From assembly GCA_009192285.1 (NCBI GenBank), contig WBVU01000015.1, forward strand, positions 1,438,190 to 1,502,189: DNA of 64,000 nucleotides. The letters are read 5' to 3'. The notes under the pieces were generated by a model. The model did no database searches and was not told the DNA's origin. It saw only the letters and a list, made by a program, of their open reading frames with translations. Position 1 is the stretch's first letter, and every line of letters begins with the position of its first letter. Source of the DNA: Morchella semilibera. Lineage: Eukaryota > Ascomycota > Pezizomycetes > Pezizales > Morchellaceae. The position numbers and the translations under genes are program-made. Positions 1 through 12,597 of this stretch are shown piece after piece.

Positions 1-766
1 GTATATTTGCTAAGAGAAATCTCTCCTCCTGCTTTACTTTACTTTCTGTGTTTGACCGACGTGGACCGCAGAATGGAGCGGTGGGTCATGGGTTATCACT
101 CGGTGCCCGGGTGCGAGTGATGGGACTGGAGCTCGATGTTGTACTACGCAGTGGTCCGTGCGTGCTTGTGCTTGTATGTAGCAGTTGGTGGTCGCTGCAT
201 CGCGGTTGTGTACTGCGTGCGGGCGGTGGGTCACGTGCTTCACGGGGTGGGGGACGGTTCCCGGTGTGGCGGCGGCGGGGTGGGTGGTGGCTAGCTGCGG
301 TGGGGTGTACCTATATCTATGGGCGTCGTGGGCTCTCTTGTATCTAAGGGGAGGAGTGATGTCGAGTCACGTGATAGTTATGTTCCCCATTAGATCGGGC
401 CCGGTGCTTGTGGAAGAGGCCATGTCGTATTGCATCACGTACAAGAGACCAGGAAAAGCTCATATATATCCCCAGCTCGCAAATTCAATATACCGTGCCG
501 AATTATCTCCATTCATATATCATACCGCACTGCAATACATGTACCTACCCCCCAAAGGGCCATATCCGCATACGCAATGAAATCAGGAGTGTTTGGATAT
601 ACATAGTAAACAGGAAAGACTGTTGGGTATGTAAAACGGTCAAGAGATTGAAAAGAAGTAAAGCGAGAGAAAAAAAAAAGAAAGAAAGTAAACACCCATC
701 CAGCGCGCGCGCCCAGCACGAACTTCAACAATGGTTGGTTTACAGCATATCTATAATATCCTACTT
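1..766. other. gene-free left edge
   Basis: No supported gene. Open frames here are short and overlap in several frames. The last 200 bases before 767 are probably the 3' untranslated and terminator region of the minus-strand polyproline gene. A purine run lies at about 650-690. Confidence 0.5.
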
Positions 767-2091
767 CTACTCCACAGTCACGATTCCCTGTTCGTACTTC
801 CCTCGCAACTCGTCGACTTCTCTTTGTAGCTTCTGTAAATCTATTAATATGTCCTTTTCTTCCGGTACCTTCTCGTCTATCGTGCTCCCGCTAACTGTTC
901 TACCTCTCGACGGGGGTGGTGGTGGCGGTGGTGGCATGGTTCCGATACTGATACTCCGCTCGTGGGTTCGGTGGTTTGTGCTCTTCATTCTCCTTACTGG
1001 TGGGGGTGGAGGTGGTGGTGGCTTCTGTTTCCCACCACTACCACTGGGGGTGGTGGGCCGTTCCAATTCAACAGAGGATCGTACAGACTGCCGACGCGAA
1101 ACTGGGGGTGAAGGGGCCAGTCGTTTCTTGAGTGATGTTGCAGGGGAGGCCGGCGGTGTAGCTTGCGGCGGTGAGCTGGGGGTCTTTGCGATTGGCGAAA
1201 CAGAGCTGACTGCAGGTGAAGTAGTAGGTGAAGTAAGCACCGCAACAGGCGGGGGTGGTGGTGGAGGGGGCACTGATAACCGTATCGAAGCGCTCCTTCC
1301 CAATGGAGGAGACACCCTACGGGGTTTTGGCGGCGGTGGTTTCCGTCGCCCCTCTACATCTACTTCCTCGCTAGTTCGTGGCGTTTCACCGCCTTTAGAC
1401 TCCATCATGGACTCGAGTATCGACTGCCTGGATGCACCGCTATCCGAAGCCGACGATCCATCCTTTGTAGTAGCTGCCGCCGGCGGGGTGTCGGCATAGC
1501 CGGTCAACATGAGCCTCTTGAAGGCATCGACATCCAGGCTCTGCTTCTGCTTTGTCGGCACAGGTTCAGGAGTTTCCGATGAGCTTCTGTTGAATGGGTT
1601 AAGGGGTGGTGATTCCGGCTCGGAGGTGTCGGTATTGAAAGGATCATCGATTGGAGGCGCCACGGGCTCCGGCTCAGGCGCTGGAGCTTTCCGATACATC
1701 TGTGATCGACGGCGAGGAGCTATAGGTGGTGGTGGGCTTCGTGGGGTAACCTTAGGCTTGGGCGGTGGGGAAGGGGTAGAAGGGGCTGCCTCTGCGGGGG
1801 GTAAGGTTGTCGTTGGCGAGGGCTTAACTGGAGATACAACTACTGACGGATGCGGTGGAGAGGGACTCGATGGTACATCTGCCCAAGGATTATCCTCTAC
1901 AGCCTCCGGAGACGCGATCGGCACTGTAATTGTTAATCCGGGGGAGTTTAAAGATGTGGGGGGGGGGGGTGGTGGGAACCAGATGGTAGAAACATACCTG
2001 GAGCCATTATATCCTCCCAAATGTCTTGAGGCACCTCTACCACTGGCGTTGTAGACACCACCGCAGTGGGCTTCTTCCTGAATGGATTCAT
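767..2091 (-). CDS. proline-rich scaffold-like protein with C-terminal coiled coil
   Basis: Two exons, 2091-1998 and 1923-767, join across a 74-nt intron (GTATGT...TTACAG) to give 416 residues. The ATG at 2091 opens with MNPFRKK. I know of no named family for it. The protein is low in complexity. It has runs of 8 prolines near residues 255, 315 and 355, many PxxP and basic-PPPP patches of the kind bound by SH3, EVH1 or profilin domains, and acidic DNPW-type motifs near the N-terminus. The last 30 residues (EKDILIDLQKLQREVDELRG) form a short amphipathic helix that could be a coiled coil. This suggests an actin- or endocytosis-linked adaptor, which is inference. The GC-rich antisense strand also carries a long open frame (408-1499), which is a shadow of the proline codons. 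Confidence 0.75.
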
Positions 2092-3298
2092 TGTGTTTAC
2101 GACAAGTAAAGTGTTGTATTGTATCGGAGGTTGGGGTTGGAGGAAGGTGGGTGGAGGGTGCAGAATCGTAATAAGGGTAGAGTGCGAGGTAGAGGTATGT
2201 AGAGAGATAGGACTGGCTACTCTACAAGTAGAGTCATCATCGGATTCCCGGTTTGCGAGTACTCCGGTTGCCGAAGCTCCGTCAGTTAGGTACTTGTGTG
2301 TAGGCAGACAAGTCAAGCAAACAAGCAACTGCAAGCAATCCAGCAATCAATCAATCAATCCAGCAAGGCTGTGTATGTGGGTGTGTGGTAGTGGTGGTGG
2401 TGGTGGTGGTGGTGGTGGCTGCATGCACTGCACATGCACAACATGGGTTGAGACATGTGGAAGGCAGATATGAATAGGGTATCTGTTGTGCGTATGTAGG
2501 CAGGTAATAAGTAACCCGTACCGTACCTGAGGTTGAAAAGGAAGTATCAGAAAAGAGGGTTGGGGAACGAAAGGAGAGAAGGAGGGGAGGAGGGGGAGGC
2601 TCTAAGGTGAGGTGAGGTAAGTGGCTTTGGAACTGTCTCTGTCTAGAGTACATATAGGTACATACATATACATACATACAAGTAAGTACACAGACAGTGG
2701 ATGAAACTCTTCCCCGCTATAAGATATAGCAGGTGTATCTATAACTACATGCAATTGATGTACTCCTCATATCAAACATCAATGACAGGTGCCATTGTTG
2801 ATACCAGAGTTCACTTGGCGAACACCTGAAGTGTAGTGAGTGTATCATCATCCTTACACTTAGCATCACAATTCTTACGTGTATTTCACCAGTCCTTCAA
2901 AGGCACTTCTTATCCCAAAGGATATTCATAAGTACATGCATGTACTATGCAGTACCCTACATTGTATTCTTCACCGCAAATAAACCAGGGTTAGGGTTCT
3001 GCTCACCCGGATTGACTATCATATATGTCGTTCCACAATACAGCTTCACCGGATTCTAACAAGTCATTTAATTCCAAAGTGCCATTTAAACATCATGTAA
3101 AATACCTCATCGCTTCTAAAACGCTTGCTATACGAATATCCAGCCATAAAGGCCAGTAAAAGAGAACAACAACAGCCTTTAATCGTTAAACAAAACAGCA
3201 TAGAACCTATTAAAACCCTTACAACACCGTGCCTCGGTTCACTTATTAAAGCGTGTATTTATATCGTGGTCTAAAGCAGTCAGCACATATTCAAATGC
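2092..3298. other. intergenic, promoter side of the polyproline gene
   Basis: No gene seen. It holds a run of about 9 GGT units at 2390-2418, repeated AATC units near 2341-2360, GTA/CATA-rich sequence near 2650-2690 and a telomere-like CAGGGTTAGGGTTC at about 2988-3000. The right part is the 3' side of the MFS gene. Confidence 0.5.
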
Positions 3299-5142
3299 TC
3301 AGGATGAAGGGGAATATGGAACATACGACTCGTCACCCAATTCTGCAATGTCCTCTTCGCTCATTCCAGCAACTAGATGATCCTCGTCACCGCGCGCGCG
3401 CCGTGCGTTGAGCCTCGAAAGCCAAAACTGCATGTATGTCAGATGGGTCCTAAGCTCAGGAGGATATGCACAAAGGGAAATAAAAAAAAAAGGTTACGTA
3501 CCCACATAAAAGCATAGACGATGCCCGCAAAGCCTACCATGGACAGGGACACGGCGTGCCCCTTGATGTACCTGGGACTATCCGCCGAAAGATAAATCTA
3601 CAACCCCCCCATCATTAACCCTCATTCGTTCACAAACATTTGGGGAGAGGAAGCTCACAAATGGTGCCATGATACCACTCGCATTCCCGACTGTCAGCTG
3701 AAATCCACTGGCTGCGGTCCTCTTCCCATATCTAGGGCAATTATTCGGCAGCCACGCCAATGGAAGTCCCACCGCCACATACAGCCCCATGGCAACAAGA
3801 AAACACCCCAGATAGTGTACACCGCTTGGTGCGTCTGATAATAGTATCCCGTACCCGACAATGGAGATACAGCAAAAGATAACCGCAAAGAGACCGCGTT
3901 TCTGGTGCGCATCCGAGAGTCGCGCAATGAGGAGATAGGTTATTGCGCCGAGAGCGTAGCAGGGTATTGTCAGTGCTTGTACTTGCGGGTTAGTCCAATT
4001 GCCGATGGCTTTGATGATGGTGGGCAGAAAAGTGCTGAAGCCGTAAAGCATAGTATCGATTCCGAACTGTGCAAATGCACTATATCCCCCCAGAATCAGT
4101 CAGTCAGTCAGTCATCCATACAGTCCCAATATATGGTAGAGAAACAGCATACAAAGCCCAGCACTTCCAGTCTGTAAAACACTTCTTGACATCCGCCCAA
4201 TGGAATTCCTGTGCACTCGCTGTATCCGTAGCCTCTGCCCCGCGCCTCTTCACAAGAAAAGCCCTCTCTTCCTCGGATAGGTACCCGGCGGTCTCAACAT
4301 TATCGGCCAACCACCAGTAAGTAGCAACACCCAACACGACCGTCGGTATTCCTTCAAGGATCAGGATCCACCTCCATCCTCGCATGTCCTGCACGCCTTC
4401 CATGAACCCGATCAGGTATGCCAACAGTCCACCACATGCGCCGGCCAGCGCAGCGGAAACAAAGAGATACCCGATACGTAGGGCTAGCTCACGCTTGCTA
4501 TAGAAGAAGGTGAGATAAACTGTGAGGCCGGGAAAGAGGCCAGCTTCGACGGTGCCAAGTAGAAGACGGCAAGCTAGGAGTGAGCCGTAGGAATCAACAA
4601 GGCCGGTTAAAGTGGCTATAATGCCCCATATTATGGTAATGAGAGCGACTATGCTGTGTCAGTGACTGCCGTTCCGGAGGGGAAGGGAAATGCTTACTGT
4701 AGCGACGCGGTGTAAACTTCTTCAGCACTAGGTTACTGGGGATCTCAAAGAGCTACAATAACGCTATTAGAGAGAGAAAAAAAATGCCCTTAGGTTCTCG
4801 TACAAAAGCCAGGCTGACTCACAAGGTAAGTAACAAATAGGATTGATACCGCGACCTGATACTGGTTCCCATGGAGTCCGAGGTCCTCCTCTAAACCATA
4901 AAGTCTCGCATTCCCGATATTGACTCTGTAGAAGTTGACATTAACTCAATTGCTGCCTAACAATCAACATAGAAGGGTAGAATCTGGTACCTGTCGAGAA
5001 AACTGAAAAGATACAGCAGCATGACCACGGGTATGATATGCCTATCCAGCTTTCTAACAAGCTTTTTTTCAAAGTCTACATCGTATCCTTCCTCTCCTCC
5101 TCGCCCGCCATTGACTGAGGACTGCTGCGATACCTTCTCCAT
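3299..5142 (-). CDS. MFS anion:cation symporter, allantoate/DAL5-type permease
   Basis: A seven-exon model gives 483 residues: 5142-4991, 4925-4823, 4752-4698, 4648-4153, 4079-3659, 3597-3502, 3427-3299. All phases fit. The N-terminus is cytosolic, then the first helix carries VVMLLYLFSFLDR, the DAL5-family signature, followed by NIGNARLYGLEEDLGL. About 12 membrane helices can be traced, with RLLLGTVEAGLFPG in helix 4 and GFSTFLPTIIKAIG in helix 7, and the C-terminal tail is acidic. Relatives carry allantoate, nicotinate, pantothenate, biotin or tartrate with protons across the plasma membrane, so the substrate cannot be read from sequence alone. The allantoinase gene at 15.7 kb makes an ureide substrate attractive (inference). 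GATA motifs lie about 220 bp upstream. Confidence 0.9.
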
Positions 5143-6664
5143 ACTGTAGAGATTTGGCGTTGGAGAAGTCTTCCCGCTGCTGGGAAAGCAGGCTTTATGT
5201 TATGACGCAGGTGTTGTGTTTCACTTCTCCTCAGACGCGCAACGCATGCAGCAGCCAGGTGGATCGTGAGACTCGACAGGAGTGGTGGGTGGTAGAGTAG
5301 AAGATCATTTTGCTTTTTTTTACCCACAGAGTAGGTAAACTCCCGTGAGTAAGAGTGAGATAGCCCTTATCTTTCCTTCTGCGGATTTTTTTCCGTGACC
5401 CCTGTGCAGCAGGAAGCAGCATGTGTGTGCGGCACCCTGCCTGGTATTGTGATCCCTGTGGCGATGATCTCGCCGAAGGAGGCGCGATACGCGATCCAGT
5501 GGATCGGTATGGAGCTACTCTCCATGTAGTATGTAACCAATCGGAGGATGAGAGCTTTCAAAACTTTGGGGTGTGGAGCTTCGTGACAGCCTTTATCGAA
5601 ATGCCGAAATTCGAATGTCGACAATAAACTCTATGATATCTATAAAGGTAAGGATCAATGTTAACAATTGCTAGATTAAGTGTTTAGCTGCATGAGGTGT
5701 GATATCCCGTACCGTAGAAAGCTGTTACCTTCCTAACTTGAAGGCTATAGTGCGACAATATGTCATCCCCAAACGGTTATTCCGCGTAGCTACCCTACCC
5801 AATTAAGTCACGTCTAGGGATGATTATGCCGGTAGAGGAGGGCTATTCTCTGCAATTAATCGAACCAATATCCAATTGATTCACCGGCACCCACTAAAGA
5901 CGCTTCAAATGCTTCCTACCAGTTACGTTACGGGAGCCATTGAAATTAATGCATGCATGGCCTTGATAGTTAGGAAGCTCAAGAGAGATGTGACGGCTTC
6001 TGGCAGGGAAGGGCAGCCTGTATTCTGGGTCTCTTTATGTCTATTGCAGTGACTTTAGTAGGTGCAGTGCCTACTCGCAAACGGGTAGCTTAACAATCTG
6101 ATTTTGAGCCTATGCCTAGGATACTACATGTACCCTTCGTTGTTCCGGGTATATTTCGGCAGGTTAATCAAAGCCGGGTCGAAGCAAGCTAAAGCGAGAA
6201 GTAGATAATCTTTAGGATTAATGGGTTGCATATAGGTCTCTTATATAAATGTATACGAACTCGTACGATTCCCCGGGTTTCTATGGTTCAATCAGGGAGC
6301 AGAGGTGGTTGGGCGCCTGGGATTGTGAATGAACTCCTCGCATTTACAGAGTTTGGGTCGTCCGATTAACATGATGAGTCTGGTTTGAGTGCTTCTCTCA
6401 TACTTAATGGCTCTAATTATGATATAGCAATTAGAAGCTGGATGATTAAACGCTATCATTGAAAACTGAGTATCATTAACAAACATAACAAGGATGTCAC
6501 TCTCAGTTAGAAAGGTATTTCGCAAAACATTGAATCATGAACATCTATATCAATGTCTACTACGGGCATAGAAAAAAAAACCGCCCTTTTAACCATTACC
6601 ATAAAAACCAAGGCCAGAACACCATAATAAAAGAATCCCAATGTCCAGAAATTTAGGCAAGAAA
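5143..6664. other. intergenic, promoter side of the MFS permease
   Basis: No gene seen. An AGATAG at 5358-5363 and a TTATC (GATAA on the minus strand) at 5367-5371 lie about 220 bp upstream of the permease ATG and match GATA-factor sites. The rest is AT-rich with no repeat structure I could recognise. Confidence 0.45.
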
Positions 6665-9161
6665 CTAATGAGAAATATACTGAAAGCAGCTGCTGACAAT
6701 CCCTTGCCCGCTCTCTTGCCTCAACAGTAGATCCTGAATCTTCTCCAACCCGCCCCCTTTAGTATCACTGAAATGATTCCAGGTGCTCGTATCACCATAA
6801 AGCATGGCCGGCGCCTTAATGAACTGCTTCCAATCCTTACATCTTTTGCACTTGAATGTGTCGTGCGTGTTACTGTTTGTGTCTGGGTGGAACAAGAATA
6901 ACTCCTTTAGAGAGTCGAGAGTGAAATGGCGTTCTACATCCTCGCCTCCATCAACGACACATGATGAGAGAGATTGCTTGTGAGACTGTCTCTGAAAGAT
7001 CTTCTCCTCGATGGTACCAGTTGCAATAAACCGGTATACGAAGCAGTCCTTCTTCTGACCATCACGCCAAACACGGGCCAGCGCCTGCTGGTCAGCAGCG
7101 GGGTTCCAATCTGGATCAAAGAGGACTAAGCGATTGGCACCGATAAGGTTGAGACCACATCCACCAGCTTTGGACGAAAGTAGAAAGACGAATTCATCGC
7201 CGTCGGGGTTGTTGAATTTGTCGACAAGCTTTTGACGCTTACTGACATTCATCGAGCCGTCAAGTCGGAGAGAACCATAACCTCGACTGCGGCAAAGCTT
7301 TTCAAAGATATCAAGGGTTTGCGTGTAATTACTGATGAGGACGATTTTATCGTTGGTGTCTTGGCGGATACGGGCAAGCATGCGGTCTAGCACCACCATC
7401 TTTCCTGAATACCATGTCTTGACCTCGCGGTCTCTGCTGCTCCTCGCATCTTTGGGAATATAATCCTCTGGAAACAAACTCTCACATCCTGGAAGATCAT
7501 CGGGGAGATCCAAAAGATCAGGATGGTTGCATAGTTTTTTGAGTAGGCCGATAGCCTTGAGAGGTTGCGAGCCTTTACCTCGAAGTAGACTCTTGATCTC
7601 GGGCGAGGTAATAAAGTATCTATATAATGCTTCCTGGAAGGGTGCAAGCTTGCAGAATACCACATGCTCGTATTTGACGGGAAGATATTTCGATAATATA
7701 TCGTTTGTTCGACGTATGATAAACTTATTGACAAGATCGGCGAGGTCCTTGAGGCATTCATCACCCTTTTTGCGTTCTTCCTCGGTACCATCGGCATCAC
7801 GGCCGCGAAGAATTGGTAGTTCATATTTCTTGCGGAAATCCAGACGTGTGCCAAGTAAATTCGGATTAGCAAAATTAAGCAGCGAGAAGTATTCAGACAG
7901 ATCGTTCTGAATGGGTGTCCCGGATAAGATAACCCGCCTATCGACATTGAGGGCAGTCAAGGCAGTGAAGGTTTGACTCTCTCCGTTCTTCAGCCGATGC
8001 CCTTCATCACAGAGCAAAAGCCCAATAGGTACTCCCGCAAGCTCGCTGGCATTGAGGCGCAGTGTCTCATAACTTACGATCAAAACAGGTCTTACTACAC
8101 TTCTACCGCTGGCAATTGCCCATTGCTTTAATTGTGCTGTGAGCTCGGCCTTTGAGGCTTTACCGTCAATTGCAAACGGGGTAACTGTATCCTTTCCGAG
8201 CCACTTGACCAATTCGTTGGCCCAATTACGGACTAGCGATGAAGGGCATGCAATGACACACTTTTGGATGGTTGGCTTTCCGGGCTTAGGGGATTGCTTG
8301 AGCAAAGTCCACATGAGAGCTATGCATTGTAACGTTTTCCCGAGACCCATCTCATCCGCCATGATGCAGCCGTTGGCTTTGGAATCAATCATACCCGTAA
8401 CACACTTGTATAAGAACTAGAGAAGAAAAAATGTCAGCCTTTCCTGAGTATAGCAGTCGGCCAACAGGAATACAAACTTTCACACCCTCGACCTGATGGG
8501 GTCGTAACACTTTAGCCAACCTAGGATCAATGACCACAGGTACCTTAGGTATCTCTTCCTTGGCATCCTTATTGATCCCTAATATATCTGCTAAGCTCCT
8601 ATGAACCTTTGATACTGTCTGTATCTTCACCTCGCCATCTTCTTCTGTAATTTCAACCTTCTTATCATCCACTGTCGGATCGTAGAGCACGATTGCAAAC
8701 TCGCCACTAGGATCGTGTAGCGGTCTCGCAATGAAATTGGCTCTCTTTCTCATTCCCAGTGCAGGTGCCGGCCTCTGAGCATCATAACCACCAGCATTCT
8801 TATTGATAAGCGGGACTGCAAAGCGTTGCTTGAACATCGTCTCCTTATCTTTCGGTTTGAAGACTGGGAATGCCCTGTTCTTCTCCAGATTTCCCAACAC
8901 AACCCTTTTCACCTCGCCCTCTTTCACGAATTCGCCATCGTCATCGCCTCCGTCCTGATTCTTATAGGAAACCTTGCGCTTCTTCCTCGCTGGTAAAGCG
9001 CGCTCGCGGGTTTGTGGGGCCGAGCCAGGGCATTTGAAGGGCTTGACAAGCTTCGTGAGTGTGTCCGCGGTGGCGCTACCATAGAGCCGTGTAGCGGTTC
9101 GTTTGAGAGGCGTTTTTGTGTTTTCATCGGCCACTACCTTTGCTACCTTGGAATGATGCAT
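6665..9161 (-). CDS. RAD54: Rad54 SNF2-family recombinational repair ATPase
   Basis: Two exons, 9161-8478 and 8416-6665 (61-nt intron), encode 811 residues, the usual size for fungal Rad54. The basic N-terminus has RKKRK. LRPHQVEGV leads into the SNF2 core, with Walker A DEMGLGKT at about 249-256, motif II DEGH near 367, SGTPIQNDLSEY for motif III, then the C-terminal lobe with SNYTQTLDIFEKLC, LLSSKAGGCGLNLIGANRL and DPDWNPAADQQALARVWRDGQ. The C-terminus has a Cys-rich CKRCKDW patch found in Rad54 proteins. The enzyme translocates on dsDNA in the nucleus and helps Rad51 with strand invasion and remodelling. A perfect MluI cell-cycle box lies 100 bp upstream. No truncation or missing motif is seen. 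Confidence 0.97.
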
Positions 9162-9784
9162 GACGGTTGTGAAGACTTCACACGACGCGGTGGACGGCGC
9201 GGTGGCAATTAATTCGGAGGTGCAAGGGACGTGATCGAAAAAGGTCGCGACGACGGGGGGGACGCGTTCAGTAGTTTCGTGGCAAAGTCACGGGGGGAAT
9301 CAATTAAGAGTCATCGTGGATGGGCTAATCGAATCTGTCCCATTTTTATCTTATCTGATCAGATCTGGCTGTAACGAGTGACTTTATGTGACCCGGAGGT
9401 AGCAATAAGTGATGTAGCGATCTAATTTCTCAACAACGGGAACTAATAAAGAAATATTAAGCAGCCTGGTAGTACCTTAGGGCTCCATATTCATAGATGT
9501 AAAAATTATGGTAACTTGCGTTTCATCGTTGCTCATGCATGCCAGCAATATAGGTACATGTAAGGCGTTGATCAATGAGCTAGTACGTACTAAGTATGTA
9601 CATAATCACGCAGCCGGCCAATATAAAATTTCTCTGTACGTCATGTCTATACATGTATATTATGCATACATAAACTGTAAATCCCACAAAATAAATACAT
9701 GCAGTAACTCAGAGTACTATCCATAATCTAGTATAGCATGTAATAAACAAATAAACCAGCAAAAAATGAGACAGTCATCACTTA
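9162..9784. other. RAD54 promoter and CorA-gene 3' region
   Basis: The 140 bases next to the RAD54 ATG are GC-rich with several CGCG steps, and the remainder is AT-rich. No gene is supported; the short frame at 9508-9726 has no coding character. Confidence 0.5.
9262..9267. promoter_or_regulatory. MCB (ACGCGT) box upstream of RAD54
   Basis: A perfect palindromic ACGCGT lies about 100 bp upstream of the RAD54 start within GGGACGCGTTCAG. In yeasts this box binds MBF and drives G1/S expression of DNA-synthesis and repair genes. The role here is inferred from position. Confidence 0.5.
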
Positions 9785-12597
9785 TCAGTCCCCATGACAA
9801 CCCGAATTACTTCTCCTTCCTGTATCCCCCTTGGGAACCTTGAGTCCATCATTTACTCGCGGTTCCCTTTCCCCTGTAACCAATTCCCCCGTATCCCTTC
9901 TCTCTTCTACCATAACCCCACTAATTCTCCCTTCAAACATCACCTCAGGTGTCGGATCGCCATCCGGATCCAACGAATGTTCATAGTTCATTCTCATAAG
10001 AGGAGTAGCTCCAGCACCTAACGCAGTTGCCATCGTATCTTCTAGTGCACCCGCAACATCCCCATTCCCATTACCCATCAGTCCCATCTCCGTATCCTGA
10101 TTCTGCCCGTTCTGATCCCCCAATAAGGGCAGGTTTTCGGTCCACCTCCAGATGAGGTAACGCTTGACACGGTTCCAAGCACCGATGGGCTCATCATCTC
10201 CTAGGCTCCTGACTTGAACGCGATTTCCGGCAGCCCAGCGGGTGATAAACCACCACTTAAGTCTTGCGGCCCGAGTAGCAGGCTGTATAAAATCCCTAGG
10301 CCCTTGACGAGACCAAAGATCAGGGCGGCGGTTATTAAGATCCATATAGAAAGCCTCGTAGATTCCACGTTGTTGAGGTGATTGTCGATGACGGGAGAGG
10401 AGATGCTTAAGGATGTACCATGATAGGAGTACAAATACCATCTATCGATGAGAGTTAGTTGAGCGGGAAAGAGTATGGGGGCGAGCGGGGCTTACGAATG
10501 GGACGGTAGCTATAAAGTACCACCTTATAGAAGGGTTGTTGGTGAAGATATCAACGTTCATGCCGAAGAAGCCGGTTATGAATGTCAGAGGGAGAAAGAT
10601 AAATGTAATCCAGGATAGCCTCCACATGCTGGTACCTAGCTGTAAAGATTGCCGAGAGTCTCTAATTGCGACTGATTTATACATCTACTGATATTTAGTG
10701 ACTTGGAATGGTCTAGATGGTATATCTCGAAACTTACTAGTTCCGACAGGTTATTGGTCCGTTTCACTAAGTCCTCCTCTATCAAATTGAGCAACCTCAA
10801 ATAATCAGCTGGAGACTCCTGAAGCCACTTTCCCTCATCACTTCGATCGCCATCAATATCGACCAGATATTTCCGCATGTCATTCACAACGTCGATGTGT
10901 GTGAACATAAGTTTCTCATATTTAAGCCAGCGTGCAGAGTTTCGCCAGAGCTCAGGCGCACGACTCTCGTCAGCGGGCTGCTCATATATCTTTTCCTCCT
11001 ACTAAATGTTAGCATATTGCCTTAGGGTGATCATCGGAATGTACCATACCAATATGCTAACATGCTCCCAGCTCGCATCCAGCAATGCCTCCCAACACTC
11101 CGCTACTGCTTTAAATATATCTTGCGTAATGATATTCATCAACCCTAATGCAGCTACGTCTACATCCATCTCCTTGACATGTGGGTCGAATGGCAGTCTC
11201 CTCCACTTGCTCTCCCACTCCCCCCTAGCAGGAAGCAGTGTATGCTCTATATTCCGCGTGTGTGCGTTGTCAAATATTATAATTGTATTACCATTGTCGT
11301 AGAGCTCCTCAAGGGTGTTGAGGTCGCGATAGGGAGACACGATGTCTGGGCCGGGGGTTAGTAGGTCGGGAGCGTTGTATTGGACATAAACAGACAGGCG
11401 TTGCGAGAATACATTGTAGCGGTGCGTAGCATTATCTGTGAGAGGAAATCAAGGGTTAGCATTGAGATGGGTGGACTATATCAATCTCAACATCACCCCC
11501 AGCCCCGCAATGGGCTTGTGGGTAGATGCCTGGGTCCAATATGTATATTCCCGGTACCATTTGAATCATAGCCTTGCAGAGCCAGAACCCTGGCCTCTTT
11601 ATCTACCTGTCGCTCCACCTCTGGACAGACATAATGTTTCATATAATCAAGCCCAAAAGAACACTTTGTAATTCCTATCTCGCAAACTATATTAGCCAGA
11701 TTTTTCTAAGAAATTGTTGGAATCTTCCCCATCCGCACCTCTCCAAGGATCAGACGTAGTCCTCCATGTTTTCCCGAGTAATAGTGGCTTCCCGGCTCTC
11801 CGTTGTGGTTTCTTTTGTAAGAGCCAATCACCAAATTCTTGTAACCCGATGATCTCATCGTTGTCTTTAATGCGGAATTTATAGATGAGAAACTTGGTTG
11901 CCCAGCTGCAGTTCTGAACGTGGCTATTTGATCGACCTGGTTAGCGAATGCGCTGGTAGAGGCAAGGTTTATTGGGGTCGTACATGACCCGGAGAGCCCG
12001 TGATGGACTCTTGTTCTACATTTATTTGTGGTTAGTGTAACTGATATATAACTGCTTGTATGAAGCCTCTATTATTATTATTAACGTACCTCTCTAGCAT
12101 ACATAGCCTTCAGAACAGCTAAGTCGTGAATCTCATTGAAGATAACCCGTTCTTCCAGAGCCTTTGCGTCGCCATCTTTTATCATGTAAGTCATTCCCAC
12201 ATAATCTCTTCCAGTTGGTACGCACCTTTATAACCCTCCAGAAAATCAATCATCAAGACTCTAGGTTGCTGTTTTTGCTCGTCTGTATAACCCTTTGTAT
12301 GCCACTTTAAACCCGGAGCATCGCGCCCTGCAACTATGCAAGATCAGTCACTACCAGCTACCAGGCACCACTACTTAGGAATTAAACAGGATGGACTGAC
12401 CCCCTTTAAGTGGTATACTGAGGCGTGTTTTACACTCGGGATCTATACATGATCCTGGCTAGGTCACTATGTTTTCTCACAATGGTAGAACAGTAATGAG
12501 GGAAAAAAATACCTCCCATTTGAGAGTGCCCATCAGTCGTTGCGGTCACTCCGGTAGCTGCAGTCGCGCTAGAAACTTGTCGTGAGAGTGGTTCCAT
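9785..12597 (-). CDS. CorA-like divalent-cation channel/transporter
   Basis: A ten-exon model gives 703 residues in one frame: 12597-12513, 12327-12226, 12175-12090, 12015-11984, 11923-11739, 11686-11558, 11435-11050, 10998-10738, 10684-10496, 10441-9785. An in-frame TAA lies 9 nt before the ATG, which fixes the start. The cytosolic N-terminal part has HVQNCSWATKFL and GKTWRTTSDPWR. The middle has RLPFDPHVKEMDVDVAALGL and ESRAPELWRNSARWLK. The long helix runs into WRLSWITFIFLPLTF, then GFFGMNV (the CorA selectivity motif, GMN near 464) and a second membrane helix. The 200-residue C-terminal tail is polar. CorA proteins are pentameric Mg2+ (or Zn2+, Al3+) channels; the ion is not readable here. 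Exon 1 and the 122-nt intron at 11557-11436 are the least certain parts. Confidence 0.88.

Noticed and set aside
408-1499. 363-codon plus-strand frame rich in Gly
   Set aside because: It lies antisense to the polyproline gene. Gly runs mirror the proline codons, and the minus-strand frame has the proper intron and start.
1509-2054. 181-codon plus-strand Gly-rich frame
   Set aside because: Shadow of the same proline-rich gene on the minus strand.
2351-2677. 108-codon minus-strand frame with a Thr run
   Set aside because: The Thr run comes from the GGT microsatellite at 2390-2418; the rest has no coding character.
7387-7947. 186-codon minus-strand frame inside RAD54
   Set aside because: Overlaps the helicase core in another phase and shows no family signature.
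11400-11760. Possible frameshift or pseudogene in the CorA gene, where one frame ends in FLEKSG and the next starts one base off
   Set aside because: A 52-nt intron (11738-11687) with in-phase junctions restores the frame and gives DPWR joined to VCEIGITK, so no break is needed.
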